This document shows, in pieces, positions 12,651-24,300 of a stretch of DNA of 64,000 nt. A program made the translations under genes and the position numbers. The notes beneath the pieces were generated by a model. It ran no database searches, had not been told where the DNA came from, and saw only the letters and a program-made list of their open reading frames with translations. Origin of the DNA: Siphonodentalium dalli (Eukaryota; Mollusca; Scaphopoda; Gadilida; Siphonodentaliidae); contig CP136067.1 of the NCBI GenBank assembly GCA_032622095.1, positions 137,271,990-137,335,989 of the forward strand, written 5' to 3'. The stretch's first letter is position 1. Each line of letters starts with the position of its first letter.

Positions 12651-13269
12651 ATATGACTACTTAGGGTTAGTCACAGACATTTGGGGCCACTTTGAAAGAC
12701 CCACACCTTTCACCGAGTCACTATCACTAACCATGTTGTTAGTCATAATGACTAAGTTACACCAAGAATCAGTAACTCTTATTGCAACACTGCCTTGAAT
12801 AAAGCCTATATATAGGTAGATGTACCTTGCCAGATATCAGTATTGGATGATCCTGAAAAGTCGTGTGCTACTGATTGTTTTCTTTTATCACAGATGAAAC
12901 TTTATTTCACTGCACACTGAGACCGCTATTTTTGAACAGGCCTTCTATTCCTTGCCATCTATCTTGACAGATTGTATTTTTTGTGTGGAAAATTTTCTGA
13001 ATGGAACAGACTCAATTGTGTTATAATACATGAGTTATTCTAACATTCCACCATCTTATGGTGCAAGGTCCTTCAGTTTGCAACAATATATGTATATCTT
13101 AGATAGAATGATAAATATACTTATAATGCTTTTATCTATGTATCTGTATTTGCTAGCTCACTATATGTATGCCCTGATTCCCGTCCCCATACAAGTATGA
13201 CAGTTGAGAAGATATAATTGTTCAAGTGACTTAATTGGGTCACCATTTGTCGAGGTTGTGAAATTTGGA

Positions 13270-15205
13270 CGCCAAAAACTCATTAGAACAAATTATGGAG
13301 AAAACTATATATAACTTTGGTGAATATTGGCAACTAAAACATTCTTTACCCCTCCTCTCTTAACCCCTGTCCAAACTGTACCAAATGTGGCGTCTTTAAC
13401 CCACACGATTTGATTCCTCATATCATTGTAGAAGAACGTGTATGAATTTGGTGAAAACATTATTAGTTGTATCAGCTTTGGTTCCCCTCCCGATTCATGA
13501 CACGAACGTTGCCACTTCAAACATTTAAACCACATTCATTATACCCCTGATATCAGATATCATGCAGATAATTATGTATAAGTTTGGTGGTAGTCGGCAA
13601 CTAACCAAATTATTATCAAATTAGTGTCCCTTTCCCTTCTCTCACCAAAACGTCACAAATTTGGAGAAGAAACTGAAGAATGTGTATCAATTTTATGGAA
13701 ATCGGTGCTAACACTAGCTGTTTATCATTTGTGGTGCCACTCTCCCCTCCGTGAACCCCTGACTCGAACGGTGCCATATCATGGAGATGATTATGTATAG
13801 GTTCGGTGGAAATTGGCGACCAATGGATTTCATCATTTGTGCTGCCACACCTTTTTCTGCCTCTGACACCAACAGCGTCCCTTTAGAAAAGTTTAACCCA
13901 CACCATCATCTTCCTCGTAAAAAGTTACCTATGTCAGACCCCTTTGGTGCCATCTCGATGGTCCCCCGTGCAGTTGTATAGAACACAGACATTCGCAAAT
14001 ATAGGCACTTAATGTGGCGTCTTTAACTCACACGATTAGATTCCTCGTATTATTGTAGAAGAATTTAGTGGAAATTGACGCTAAACATATGTTTATCCGT
14101 TTTGGTGACCCTCCCCGCCCTATCTCTGACTTAAGCGGCGCCATTTTTTTTTTGCATCTTTAAACCACACAATTAGACTCGACATGAGAGTCATAAGATG
14201 GATATATATAACATTGGTGGAAATCTGCGACTAAACAAATTAGTATCAAATTTAATACCTCCCCCATCTTTAAATCACATTGTTAGATTATTCCAATCAT
14301 GGAGAAGAATGTGTATCAATTTGATGGAAATCGGCGCTGAAAATATTTGTTATCAATATTGGTCCCCTTTCGGTGCCCCTGACACAATAACACCACTTTT
14401 GACATCTTTAAGCCACACCGTTAGACTCCTGATATTACGGAGATGATTATGTATAAGTTTGGTGGTAATCGGTGACTAAACAAATTCTTATCAGATTTAG
14501 TGCTCCCCCGTCTCTCATTCAAACGGCACAAATTTGGCGTCTTTGAATCACACTATTAGATTCTTCGTATCATGGAGAAGAATGTTTATCAATTTGATGG
14601 AAATGGGCGCTAAAAATATTGTTTATCAAATTTGGTGCCCCTCTCCCCTTCGGTGCACCCCTGACTCAATGAAGCCACTTTTGATAGCTTTAAGCTACAC
14701 CATTATACTCTTGATATCAAGGAGATAATTATGTATACGTTTGGAGGTAATCGGCGACTAAACAAATTATCAAATTTAGTGCCCCACCACCATATCTCAT
14801 CCAAACGGCACTAACTTGGCGTCTTTAATGCCCACGATTAGATTCCATTTACCATGGAGAAGAACGTGTATCAATTTGGTGTAAATCGGCGCTAAAATAT
14901 CTGTATTAATGTTGGTGCCCCCTCCCTCTTATGTGAAGCCCTGACTCTAACGGCGCCACTTTAAAAAAAATTTAAACCACACCATTAGATTTCTCATATC
15001 ATTGAGATGAATATGTATAAGTTTTGTGGAAATCTGCGACAAAGTTTTTTTCTGCCCCTCCCCCTTTTCTGCCCCTGACAACAACAGCGTCACTTTATAA
15101 AATTCTAACCCGCACCATTATCTTCCTCGTTAGACCCCATTGGTGCCATCTAGATGATCCCCCGTCAATTTCTATAGAACACAGACAGACAGACATTCGT
15201 AAATA
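13270..15205 (-). repeat. tandem array of ~140-bp repeats, left arm
   Basis: A unit containing ATGGAGAAGAATGTGTATC, AATTTGGTGGAAATCGGCG and a C-rich stretch recurs with anchors at about 14299, 14438, 14572, 14720, 14853 and 15003. Spacing alternates near 134 and 148 bp, so two unit types form a ~280-bp dimer. Units are diverged. The right end reads CACAGACAGACAGACATTC then AATAGA, like the complement of a Helitron 5' end, so this may be one long Helitron-type element with internal tandem repeats. Confidence 0.8.
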
Positions 15206-15350
15206 AAATAGATATATATATTACTATGATATGATATGATATCATATCTATATCTATATTTGCGAATGTCTGTCTGTCTGTCTGTGTTCTATAGAAATTC
15301 ACAGGGGACCATCTAGATGGCACCAAAGGGATCTACTAGGGGTAACTTTT
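15140..15350. repeat. inverted junction between the two repeat arms
   Basis: Sequence from about 15140 to 15205 is the near complement of 15250-15345, sharing TTCTATAGAACACAGACAG and its complement plus GCCATCTAGATG blocks. Between them is an AT-rich centre with TGATATGATATGATATCATA. The array on the left and the array on the right therefore point away from each other. Confidence 0.88.
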
Positions 15351-16919
15351 TACGAGAAAGATAATGGTGAGGGTTAGGATTTTCTAAAGTGATTCCGTTG
15401 TTGTCAGGGGCAGAAAGGGGGAAGGGCCGAAAACAATTGTCGCCGATTGCCACGAAACTTATATATAATCATCCCCATGATATAAGAAATATGATGGTGT
15501 GGTTTAAATATGTCAAGAGTGGCGCATTTCGAGTCAGGGTTGCATGGAATGGAAGAGGGCACCAAAATTGATAAACTAAGTTTAGAGCCGAGGGCCCATC
15601 AAGATGGCACCAAACGGTCTACTGAGAGTAACTTTTTACGAGAAAGATAATGGTGTGGGTTAGAATCTTCTAAAGTGACGCCGTTGTCAGGGGCAGAAAA
15701 GGGGGAGGAGTAGAAACAAATGTTTGCCGCCGATTGCCACGAAACTTTTATATAATCATTTCCATGATATGAGGAATCTAATGGCGTTGTTTAAGTATGT
15801 CAAACGTGGCGCCATTCGCGTCAGGGATGCGCGGAAAGGGCGAGGGGCACCAAAATTGATCAAATTAATTTTAGCACCGATTTCCACCAAAATTGAAATA
15901 TATTCTTCTCCATGATGCAAGGAATCTAATTGTGCGATTCAAAGATTCCAAATTGCTGTCGATTAGATGAAAGATTGTGGGAGGGGGCACTCAATTTGAT
16001 AAGAATCGGTTTAGTCGCCGACTGCCACCATACTTATACAATATCATCCCCATGGTATGAGGAGACTAATGGTGTGGCTTAAATATGTCCAAAGTGCCGT
16101 CATTCGAGTCAGTGTTAAACTGAAAGGCAGATGGGGCACCAAACTTGATACGCAATAATTTTAGCGCCAATTTCCACCAACGTGATACGCATTATTACCC
16201 ATAATACGAGGAGTCTGATCGTGTGATTTGAAAACGCCATGTTGGTGCTGTTTGGATGAGAGATGGGGGTTAGTGTGCACTAAATTTGATCAAAATTGGT
16301 TTACCAAACTTATCAATAATCATCTCCATGATATCAGTAGTCTAATTGTGTGGTTTAAGGATGTCACAAGTGGGGCCATTCAAATCAGGGGTGCACTGAA
16401 AGGGAGAGGGGCACCAATATTGATAAATTAGTGTCGTTCGGATGTGAGATTGGGAAGGGGTGGGCTCTAAATTTGATAATAATTGGTTTAGTCACTGATT
16501 GCTACCAAACTTATACAAAATCATCCACATGGTATGAGTCTAATGGTTGGCTTAAAACTGTTAAAAGTGGCGTCATTCGAGTCAGGGTGTACCGAAAAGG
16601 AGATGGGCACCATAATTGATACACAATAATTTTAGCGCCAATTTCCACCAAATTGATACACAATCTTATCCATGAACGAGGAATCAAATCATGTGATTTA
16701 AAGACGCTATAATGGTGCTGTTTGTCTGAGAGATTGTGTGGGGTGGGCACTGAATTTGATAAAAAATGTTTAGTCGCCGATTAGCACCAAACTTAATTAT
16801 AAATATTTATCTCCATGATATCAGGAGTCTAATTGTGTGGTTTAAAGATGTCAAAAGTGGTGCCATTCGAGACAGGGGTCCACAGAGGGTGAGACACAAA
16901 AATGGATAAACAATATGTT
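15250..16919 (+). repeat. tandem array of ~140-bp repeats, right arm (opposite orientation)
   Basis: The same repeat family as the left arm, now reading GCGCCGATTTCCACCAAA, CTCCATGATATGAGGAATCTAA and GTGGTTTAAA. It is cut at 16919 by the retrotransposon and continues at 26454. Confidence 0.85.
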
Positions 16920-17705
16920 TGTGACCGTGCTATTTTATATACCAAATCAGTATATGCCTTTATTACATGCTACACATGTATACTAACTAAGTTATTAAAC
17001 CTAACTCACTAATATACATTTTATAGCCGCATTGTAATAATTTCATTCCGCGTACTTGGTTCATTCCATTTCGCGCTATTCCGTTCTGCACATTCCCCGT
17101 TTCCTATGTCTCATTGCTGATCTGTATTTTGCTATTTACTATCTCTATCTACGCCCAATCTCTTACCCGCTTAAGTCTTCCTCTGTCTAGTTCAGCGCCC
17201 AGTATTAGATCTAACTAAGGTGTTTTAGCCAATCACAGGTAAGCTTATTTACCGCGCTTTCTCAGTCCGTATTTCGTCACCAAGGTGTACGCATCGCAAT
17301 ATCGTATAACACTCAGTGTTATCCTAATTTCTTCATGCTCGAAGAATGTTAATAAGTTTAAGAAGTAATACTACGTTATGACATCTGACCTATGCTTTCC
17401 AAAGGATGGGTCCTTTTTCTCGTTGGACATCTCTCGATTGATGTTGGATGTTCGATGTTGTGATGTTGCTGTCAAGCTGTCTGTGTAGATGTTATGTGAT
17501 GTCATCCATATGTGTCTTGTGATGTTGGATTGTGTTCCGTTTGGTATTGCATGATGATGAGTATAGAATAAATACATGATGAAGACTTTTAAAGGTAGGC
17601 TCAGTTTACTATAGACCCTGCCAGATGATCAAGACTCAGAGCCCCATAAATGTTTGTGATATAGCGACATGGTTCACTAAAGACCCACCCATGTGCTCTA
17701 CCACA
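16920..17705 (+). repeat. 5' LTR
   Basis: It starts TGTGACCG and ends ACCACA. It is equal in length to the 3' LTR, with a constant offset of 8748. A polyadenylation signal AATAAA is at 17567-17572, and a TATA-like TTTTATATA lies near 16932. The 68-codon minus-strand frame at 17371-17577 is repeated in the 3' LTR simply because the LTRs are copies. Confidence 0.96.
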
Positions 17706-17706
17706 A

Positions 17707-17722
17707 TGGCGCCCACGTGTAT
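17707..17722 (+). promoter_or_regulatory. primer binding site candidate
   Basis: TGGCGCCCACGTG begins one base after the 5' LTR. It begins like PBS sequences complementary to tRNA-Lys 3' ends (TGGCGCCC), but the match beyond that is imperfect, so the primer tRNA is not certain. Confidence 0.65.
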
Positions 17723-19911
17723 AGCTTTAATCTCTGAGTATAGTGTGGAACTTTGAAATTGGTGAGAAAATTGGAACTTGGTGAAATTTCGTGTTTTCAG
17801 TCTGAAAAATGACAATCAGGATTTCTGGAGATATTCAGCGTTGGATTGGAAGAGACAATAAGATTTGAACAGTTTTATGCTAAAAAATGCATAAAAAACA
17901 TAAATTCTGTTGAAAATTGATGAATTTTGTTGAAAATCTAAGATTTTCATGTTATTCAGTGAAATTTGTAAACACATTGTTTTGGTGTGGCTGTATTCCT
18001 TTAATATCATAATTATGTCTAAATTTTTGTATTGTCAGCTCTGTTTAGTCGTTTTTAGCGTTTGGGCAACGTCCAGGCATTAAATTCGATTTGTTACTCT
18101 GCCAATATATCGCGGTCCGGATTTTGGTAAATTGAAACCCGGTAAAGTTGTGTTTTCCGGAATTTGGTAGTCCGTGGTTTCGTTTTCGTTTCGTCACCGG
18201 ATTACATTTTCTATTGGTCAGAACAGAAAGTAAACAAATAAGCACATGGTAGTTTGTTGTTGTATAGTCTGACCAACTTTAGTAGCCTTTAAAGCTAATT
18301 ATTAGCTTTTGTTTAGGTGTAGTTAGGTATATAATATATCCGTCCAGACACACATTATGTATTGTATGCTGTCAAAGTTTTTCTTTGACTAAAACATTGT
18401 CAAAGAAGTGACATTTGTTGTATTAAATGTTCCAGTACTGAATGCATAGGCCAAATTTCAGCTTGTGAATTGCAAGGTGACTATCATTGCACAAGCCGGA
18501 GATTTTCTGAAACCGAAATTGGTCGAGAATTTTTCTAAATTTCTGGACATTCGGTCGTCACTTTGTTGTGACATTGTGATAAATACCTTTTGTCTCCAAC
18601 ATTATGCAATGCAATTCTGACTTTGCATTAATAAGTTAGTAGTTTTCAGACCCGGTGTTGGACAAATTGTCCCAACTAGTTCTGGTAGTACAAGCAGGTG
18701 TTGTCATCTTGGTTTGTTGATAGTCGTGACATGGTAAGTTGGTGTCAGAGTCTGCAGTCGTCGGAGTCTCAGGTTAACGGTGAGTCAACCCTGACCCCTC
18801 CCCTGCCACACCCTCTTTCCCACAAATTTTTGTGTGTGAGCCAAGTACGCATCGCGCTTGCTTTCATCTCATTTCATCAGATAGGTGCATGAGTTAATTA
18901 GGTTAATTAGGTGGAAGTTTAACTTAACCAAACTAATTAGTAGCAGTTGTCGGCAAGAAAACTTATAAATTTTCAGCCAGTCCACACTTAGCATGCAAGC
19001 GGAAGTAAAATTTGTATTAAAATTTTCAGACGACGGTGAATTGTGATTTGAGAATTTTGTAGTTGACGGTGGAGTATATAGCTCGAAAATAGGTGATTTT
19101 TCAGAGGAAGTTCGGAAAATAATTTTTCGAATCAACTTTCAGTTGACGGTGAACTTTAATGTTCCTATGTGTTGTTGCGTCAACACGTGAATGATTATAT
19201 TTCAGTTTTGTCGCCGGACGGCACAATTAACTTGAAATTAGGTGAATTGTTGGTGACGTCGTGGAAAATTAATTTATTTTTCCATCGTTGAGTTTGTAGT
19301 GTGTGATTGATCAGGTTAGATCTGACTTTGAAATTTTTTCAGTTGACGTCAGATAGTGAGTGAAAATAGGTGACTTGAATATTTAATCGCAGATTAATTT
19401 TGAATTTTGATGCGATTTGTAGGTATTCGCTTGGTAGTTAAATTGTAGGTGACATACAGTTGGCTGAGTTACGGTGAACTTGATAAACATTTTTTTCAGA
19501 AATTTTCTTACGTAGTTGGACTTGAGAATTTTTCTTGAATTAAATTTTTCCGCATAATTGTTTTTTTTTCCCCGCAGGTTTAATTACAAAATGAATTTAG
19601 TTTTTCAGTGATTTCTGAGTTGGTAGGCAGAAAATACTTAGGTTTTTCTGTATAAATTTCAGCGCGTCGGTTTTTCAGATATTGAGTTTAGTCTATTTTT
19701 ACTTGACGTTTTCAGCGTTCAGCAAGGTTAATACTTTGACCTTTACACTTAGTGATTTTTTTCCCCGAATTCTCTTGTAGGTTTCGACTTGAATTATTTT
19801 TTATTCCAGTTAGTTAAAGCGACATTTTTTTTTTTTTTTCAGAGATATTTCTTAGAATTTGTAGGTCGATCGTGGTTGAAATATTTTCAAATTTGTCCTA
19901 GTTAGCGAAAG
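17723..19911 (+). other. long untranslated leader of the retrotransposon
   Basis: About 2.2 kb without a frame longer than 64 codons on the sense strand. Between 19000 and 19900 it repeats motifs such as TTGACGGTGAA and AAAATAGGTGA, and has many pyrimidine-rich stretches ending in CAG, for example the T-run before CAG at about 19843. These look like splice acceptors, so spliced transcripts are possible (inference). No capsid-like coding was found here. Confidence 0.7.
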
Positions 19912-21291
19912 ATGGCGTCACAGATTTCAGAGGAAGTTATGTTGAAGATACAGGCTGAGATATTGGAATTGACAGTTCGGATAGAGGAGTTGAAGAGAAA
20001 TAGTGAAAATAGTTATGATAATAATTACAGCAATGATGATTATTACAGAAATGATAATTATAACAGTGGTTATAACTCTTACTCCAGACGGCATGCGCAG
20101 AGATATCGGAATAGGAATCGCAGAAGGCAGTATACTGAGAGAAGCGATAATGCTCATTATTTACAGAAGGAGTCACATAATGTTTCAGATGAGAGAAATG
20201 ATTATAGTAATCACACAAATGATAGGTTACAAGGAGAGTATGTATCTGGTAGATACACCGGATGTTGGAAATGTGGTGATTTGACGCATAAAGCGTTTGG
20301 TTGTAGGAAAGGTGGATACTATCGCTACTATGATAGAGATAAATTTTTTCGTCCACAGGATAGATCCCGGAGATTTATTAACAAATCTCAATTTGTTAAT
20401 GATTCCAGTAAGGAACATTGTATAAATGGAAATGCTACAGAGTCAGATATTACTGTTTCAGGTTACAATACTAAGGCTCTTGTTGATACAGGTTCGACTT
20501 GCTCCACAATTTGCGAGCAATTTTACAGCACTTTCTTGAAACATATTCCTTTGCAGCCCTTGTCTGTTATACTTAATATAGAGTGTGCTGATGGCAAGAA
20601 ACTTCCTTATCTTGGATACATTCAGTGTCCTATTACAGTTCCTTCTTTAGGACAAGATTCCGGCAAAGAGTTCATTTTTCTTGTAGTGCCAAACAGTTCT
20701 TATAACATGTCAGTGCCAGTTTTGCTAGGAATTAATATTCTTTCAGAACTCATGCAGTTGTGCAAAGATGCACATGGTAACAGGTTTTTACAGAATGCAA
20801 ACTTGTCATCATCTTGGTTTATGGCATTCAGATGCATGATTTCTAGGGAGAAAGAACTTGCTAAACACAACTTTGTTCTAGGTCATGTAAAGTCTGCTGA
20901 GAATACTCATGTTATTCTCCATCCTAATACTAAGAAAGTTGTTACTGGTTTTATTGATCATAAGATTCCTTACCAACCCACATGTGCTATTTTGCAGCCA
21001 CTTCCAGATGATGAGCGGTTCAACTTTTTAGAGATAGGTCCATATATTGTGAAATATGATTTCAAGAGCACTGATACTGTTGATGTTCACTTGTCAAATA
21101 TTTCTTCTAGGACTATTAGTATAGCACCTAACTCTGTTATTTGTCAGGTACAGCCAGTCTCTGTTGAGCAAGTTATTGAAACCTCCCCAGGTTCAGAGAC
21201 TACCTCTTCATTTCTTGATAAAATTACTATTGATGTTTCTTCTCTTGATGATGCAAAGGATATATCTGTTGCATTGAATCTTATCAAATAA
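19912..21291 (+). CDS. gag-like nucleocapsid plus aspartic protease frame of the Ty3/gypsy element
   Basis: 459 residues. A short N-terminal helix-like segment (1-30) is followed by an Asn/Tyr/Arg-rich region (about 35-75). A zinc knuckle C-x2-C-x4-H-x4-C lies at residues 118-131. The aspartic protease active site DTGS is at 192-195, in the context ALVDTGSTCSTIC, with a GIN.L block further on typical of retropepsins. Only about 117 residues precede the zinc knuckle, too few for a normal Ty3/gypsy capsid. The frame stops at TAA 21289-21291, while the same frame continues open directly after it into reverse transcriptase homology starting FSDVFS. The protein would bind RNA and process the polyprotein in a cytoplasmic particle. 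Confidence 0.9.
   Translation: MASQISEEVMLKIQAEILELTVRIEELKRNSENSYDNNYSNDDYYRNDNYNSGYNSYSRRHAQRYRNRNRRRQYTERSDNAHYLQKESHNVSDERNDYSNHTNDRLQGEYVSGRYTGCWKCGDLTHKAFGCRKGGYYRYYDRDKFFRPQDRSRRFINKSQFVNDSSKEHCINGNATESDITVSGYNTKALVDTGSTCSTICEQFYSTFLKHIPLQPLSVILNIECADGKKLPYLGYIQCPITVPSLGQDSGKEFIFLVVPNSSYNMSVPVLLGINILSELMQLCKDAHGNRFLQNANLSSSWFMAFRCMISREKELAKHNFVLGHVKSAENTHVILHPNTKKVVTGFIDHKIPYQPTCAILQPLPDDERFNFLEIGPYIVKYDFKSTDTVDVHLSNISSRTISIAPNSVICQVQPVSVEQVIETSPGSETTSSFLDKITIDVSSLDDAKDISVALNLIK
21289..21291 (+). other. in-frame TAA between protease and reverse transcriptase
   Basis: The codons on both sides are in the same frame (both reading frames start at positions equal to 1 modulo 3) and both are coding-like. 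Context is ATC AAA TAA TTT TCA. It lies inside the normally continuous protease-to-RT linker. It is either a single nonsense change or a suppressible stop; the position, after protease instead of before it, favours a mutation. Confidence 0.85.
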
Positions 21292-21360
21292 TTTTCAGAT
21301 GTTTTTTCACAGCATGATCTTGACTTAGGTTTTTACAGTGCAGTTAAGCATAGGATCGAC

Positions 21361-24300
21361 ATGTATGATTCTACACCTTTCAAGGATCGTCCGAGACGTT
21401 TACCTCCAAGCATGATTGATGAAGTGAGAAATCATCTTCACCAGTTGTTAGCTGCCGGCATTATACGCCGATCTCACAGTCCATATTCTTCTAATGTTGT
21501 TTTAGTTAGGAAGAAGGGTTCAAATGACCTTCGTATGTGTACAGATTTTAGAATTTTAAATAAACGCACTATTCCAGATAATTATGCACTCCCTAGGCCT
21601 GAAGACCTTTTTGATTACTTAGCAGGTGCCAAGTACTACTCAGTTCTCGACCTCAAATCTGGTTTTCATCAATTGGAGATTGCAGAGGAGCACAAGGAGA
21701 GAACAGCTTTTACTGTTGGAGGTCTAGGTTTCTATGAATATAATAGACTTGCATTTGGTTTGAACAATAGTCCTTCTAGCTTTCAGAGAATGATGGAAGA
21801 CTGCCTCGATGGTCTTAACAGGAAAATATGTAATATTTATGTTGATGACGTCATTGTATGGTCAAAATCTGTTCCAGAGATGTTGGAGCGACTTAGACTT
21901 GTTTTTGACAGGCTCAGAGAATGTGGTTTGAAACTGGCTCCAGCAAAGTGTAAATTTTTCATGCGCCGTGTCTCATATGTAGGCCATGTAGTTTCAGAGA
22001 AAGGTATCGAGACAGATCCTGCGAAAGTTGACAAAATTGTCAACTGGCCAGTTCCCAAGAACTCTGATCAATTGCGATCATTTCTTGGCTTTGCAGGTTA
22101 CTACAGAAAATATTGTCCTAATTTTTCCAGGATTGCTAAGCCCTTGACAGATTTACTTCCCCCTACAAATACAAAGAAGCCAAAGAACAAGGTTAAATCC
22201 TCTTTTACAGGGAAATGGAAATGGGAGCATGAGCAGCAGTCTGCATTTGATACTTTGAAAGATCGCCTTTCTAATCCCCCCATTTTAGGTTACCCCGATT
22301 ACAGCAGGCCCTTTGAGGTCCATACTGATGCGTCCCTTCATGGTTTAGGTTGTGTCCTTTACCAAGAGATCGAGGGCGTGAAGAGAGTTATTGCGTATGG
22401 CAGCCGAGGAACCACAGCAGCAGAAAAGAATTACCCGGCACATAAATTAGAATTTTTAGCTTTAAAGTGGGCAGTTACAGAAAAGTTTTATGACTATTTA
22501 TATGGTAATTATTTTGTAGTGTATACTGATAACAATCCCTTAACTTATGTTTTAACTTCAGCCAAATTAGATGCTACTGGACAGAGATGGTTATCAGCCT
22601 TAGGTTCTTTTAAATTTGATATTGTTTACAGACCCGGTAAATTTAATACCGATGCAGATGCCTTATCCAGGTTGGATACACCTTCTTCAGATATTATTAC
22701 AAATGATTCAGTGCAAGTTATTTGTAATTCATTACAGGTTCAGCAACCTTTTGTTGAAAGTTTATGTTGTAGCACTGATGTTTTAAATTCTGTTCAAGAT
22801 GATGTAGGCCATGATCTTGATGAAATGAATTATAGGGATTGGAGAAGATTGCAGGAAAGAGATGATGTATTGTCCGTATGGTTATCAGCCGTGAGAAGAA
22901 ATAGTTGCCCAAAGAGAAAGTACCTTCCCCCTTCTAAGCTTCATTCAGCATTTTTAAGACATTTTTCTAAGCTTAGGTTGCAGCGAGGAGTTCTTTATAG
23001 AGAGTCCACTTTTAATGGTAAAACCACCACTCAGCTTGTTTTACCACATTCACAGATTTCTTTTGTTCTAAAATCATTACATAATGATATAGGACATCCA
23101 GGTCGTGACAGAACAGTTTCACTTGTGAAAGAAAGATTTTATTTTCCAGGTATCGACAGTGCTGTCGATGATTGGATAAAACATTGTCATAGATGTTTAC
23201 GAGTGAAAACTAATCCGAATTTCAGAGCCCCTTTAGTATCCATCACTACTTCTCAACCTCTTGAACTTGTTTGTATTGATTTTCTTACTCTTGATTGTTC
23301 TAGAGGTGGTTACCAATATGTTCTTATTACTAAATATGCACAGGCTTATCCTACAAGGAACATGACCGCAAAGACTACTGCTGATGTATTGTTTAACAAT
23401 TTCTTTATTCATTATGGTTATCCTCAACGTATTCATAGTGATCAAGGTGCTAATTTTGAATCTCAACTTATTTCTGAACTTTGTCAGCTTTGCAGCATCA
23501 AGAAGTCCCGAACTACTCCTTATCATCCGATGGGGAATGGTGTTACAGAGCGATTTAATCGCACACTTATTAGTATGTTAGGTACTCTTAATCCTGACCA
23601 GAAACATGACTGGAAATCACATATAGGTCCTCTTGTTCATGCTTACAATTGTACTAGGCATGAAACTACTGGTTTTGCTCCTTTTCAGTTGATGTTCGGA
23701 AGAGAACCACGGTTACCTCTTGATGTTTTATTTGGTCTGAATAAACCTGATTCTGATCAAACTTCTTACTGTGATTATGTTTCAGATCTTAGACAAAGAC
23801 TTTCTGATTCTTACAGATTAGCATCCAAATCTATGTCTGGTGCTCAGAGTAGTAATGCCAAATATTATAATCGAAAGCTTCGTGGTGCAATTATACATGT
23901 AGGTGACAGAGTCTTAGTAAAGACATTAGCTTTCGAAGGCAGACATAAATTGGCAGATAAATATGATTCTGAAGTATACACTGTTAAATCTCAACCTAAT
24001 TCTGACATTCCTGTTTTTAATTTAGAAGATGACAATGGAAAGCAAAGAACTTTACATAGGAACCACTTGTTGCCTATTGGTTCTTTACCCCTTGACTTTC
24101 CAGATGACGACACAGCCCTTAAATCTCCTCTTGAACAGAGAGATGCTGATGCCCCAATTGTAGATCCTCTTATCCCACCTGTACGGCCACCAGAGCCTAA
24201 GGTGCGGAAACGTCGTATTCCAGGTACTGGTAGTGATACTTCACGTGATGAAGTTCGTGATAACCATATTAATGGTTTAGACCATATAGATGGTTCAGAT

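Noticed and set aside
17371-17577. 68-codon minus-strand frame present in both LTRs (also 26119-26325)
   Set aside because: Present twice only because the LTRs are duplicates; no protein features.
19927-20418. Long minus-strand and other-frame ORFs over the gag region
   Set aside because: Shadows of the Asn/Tyr/Arg-rich gag codons.
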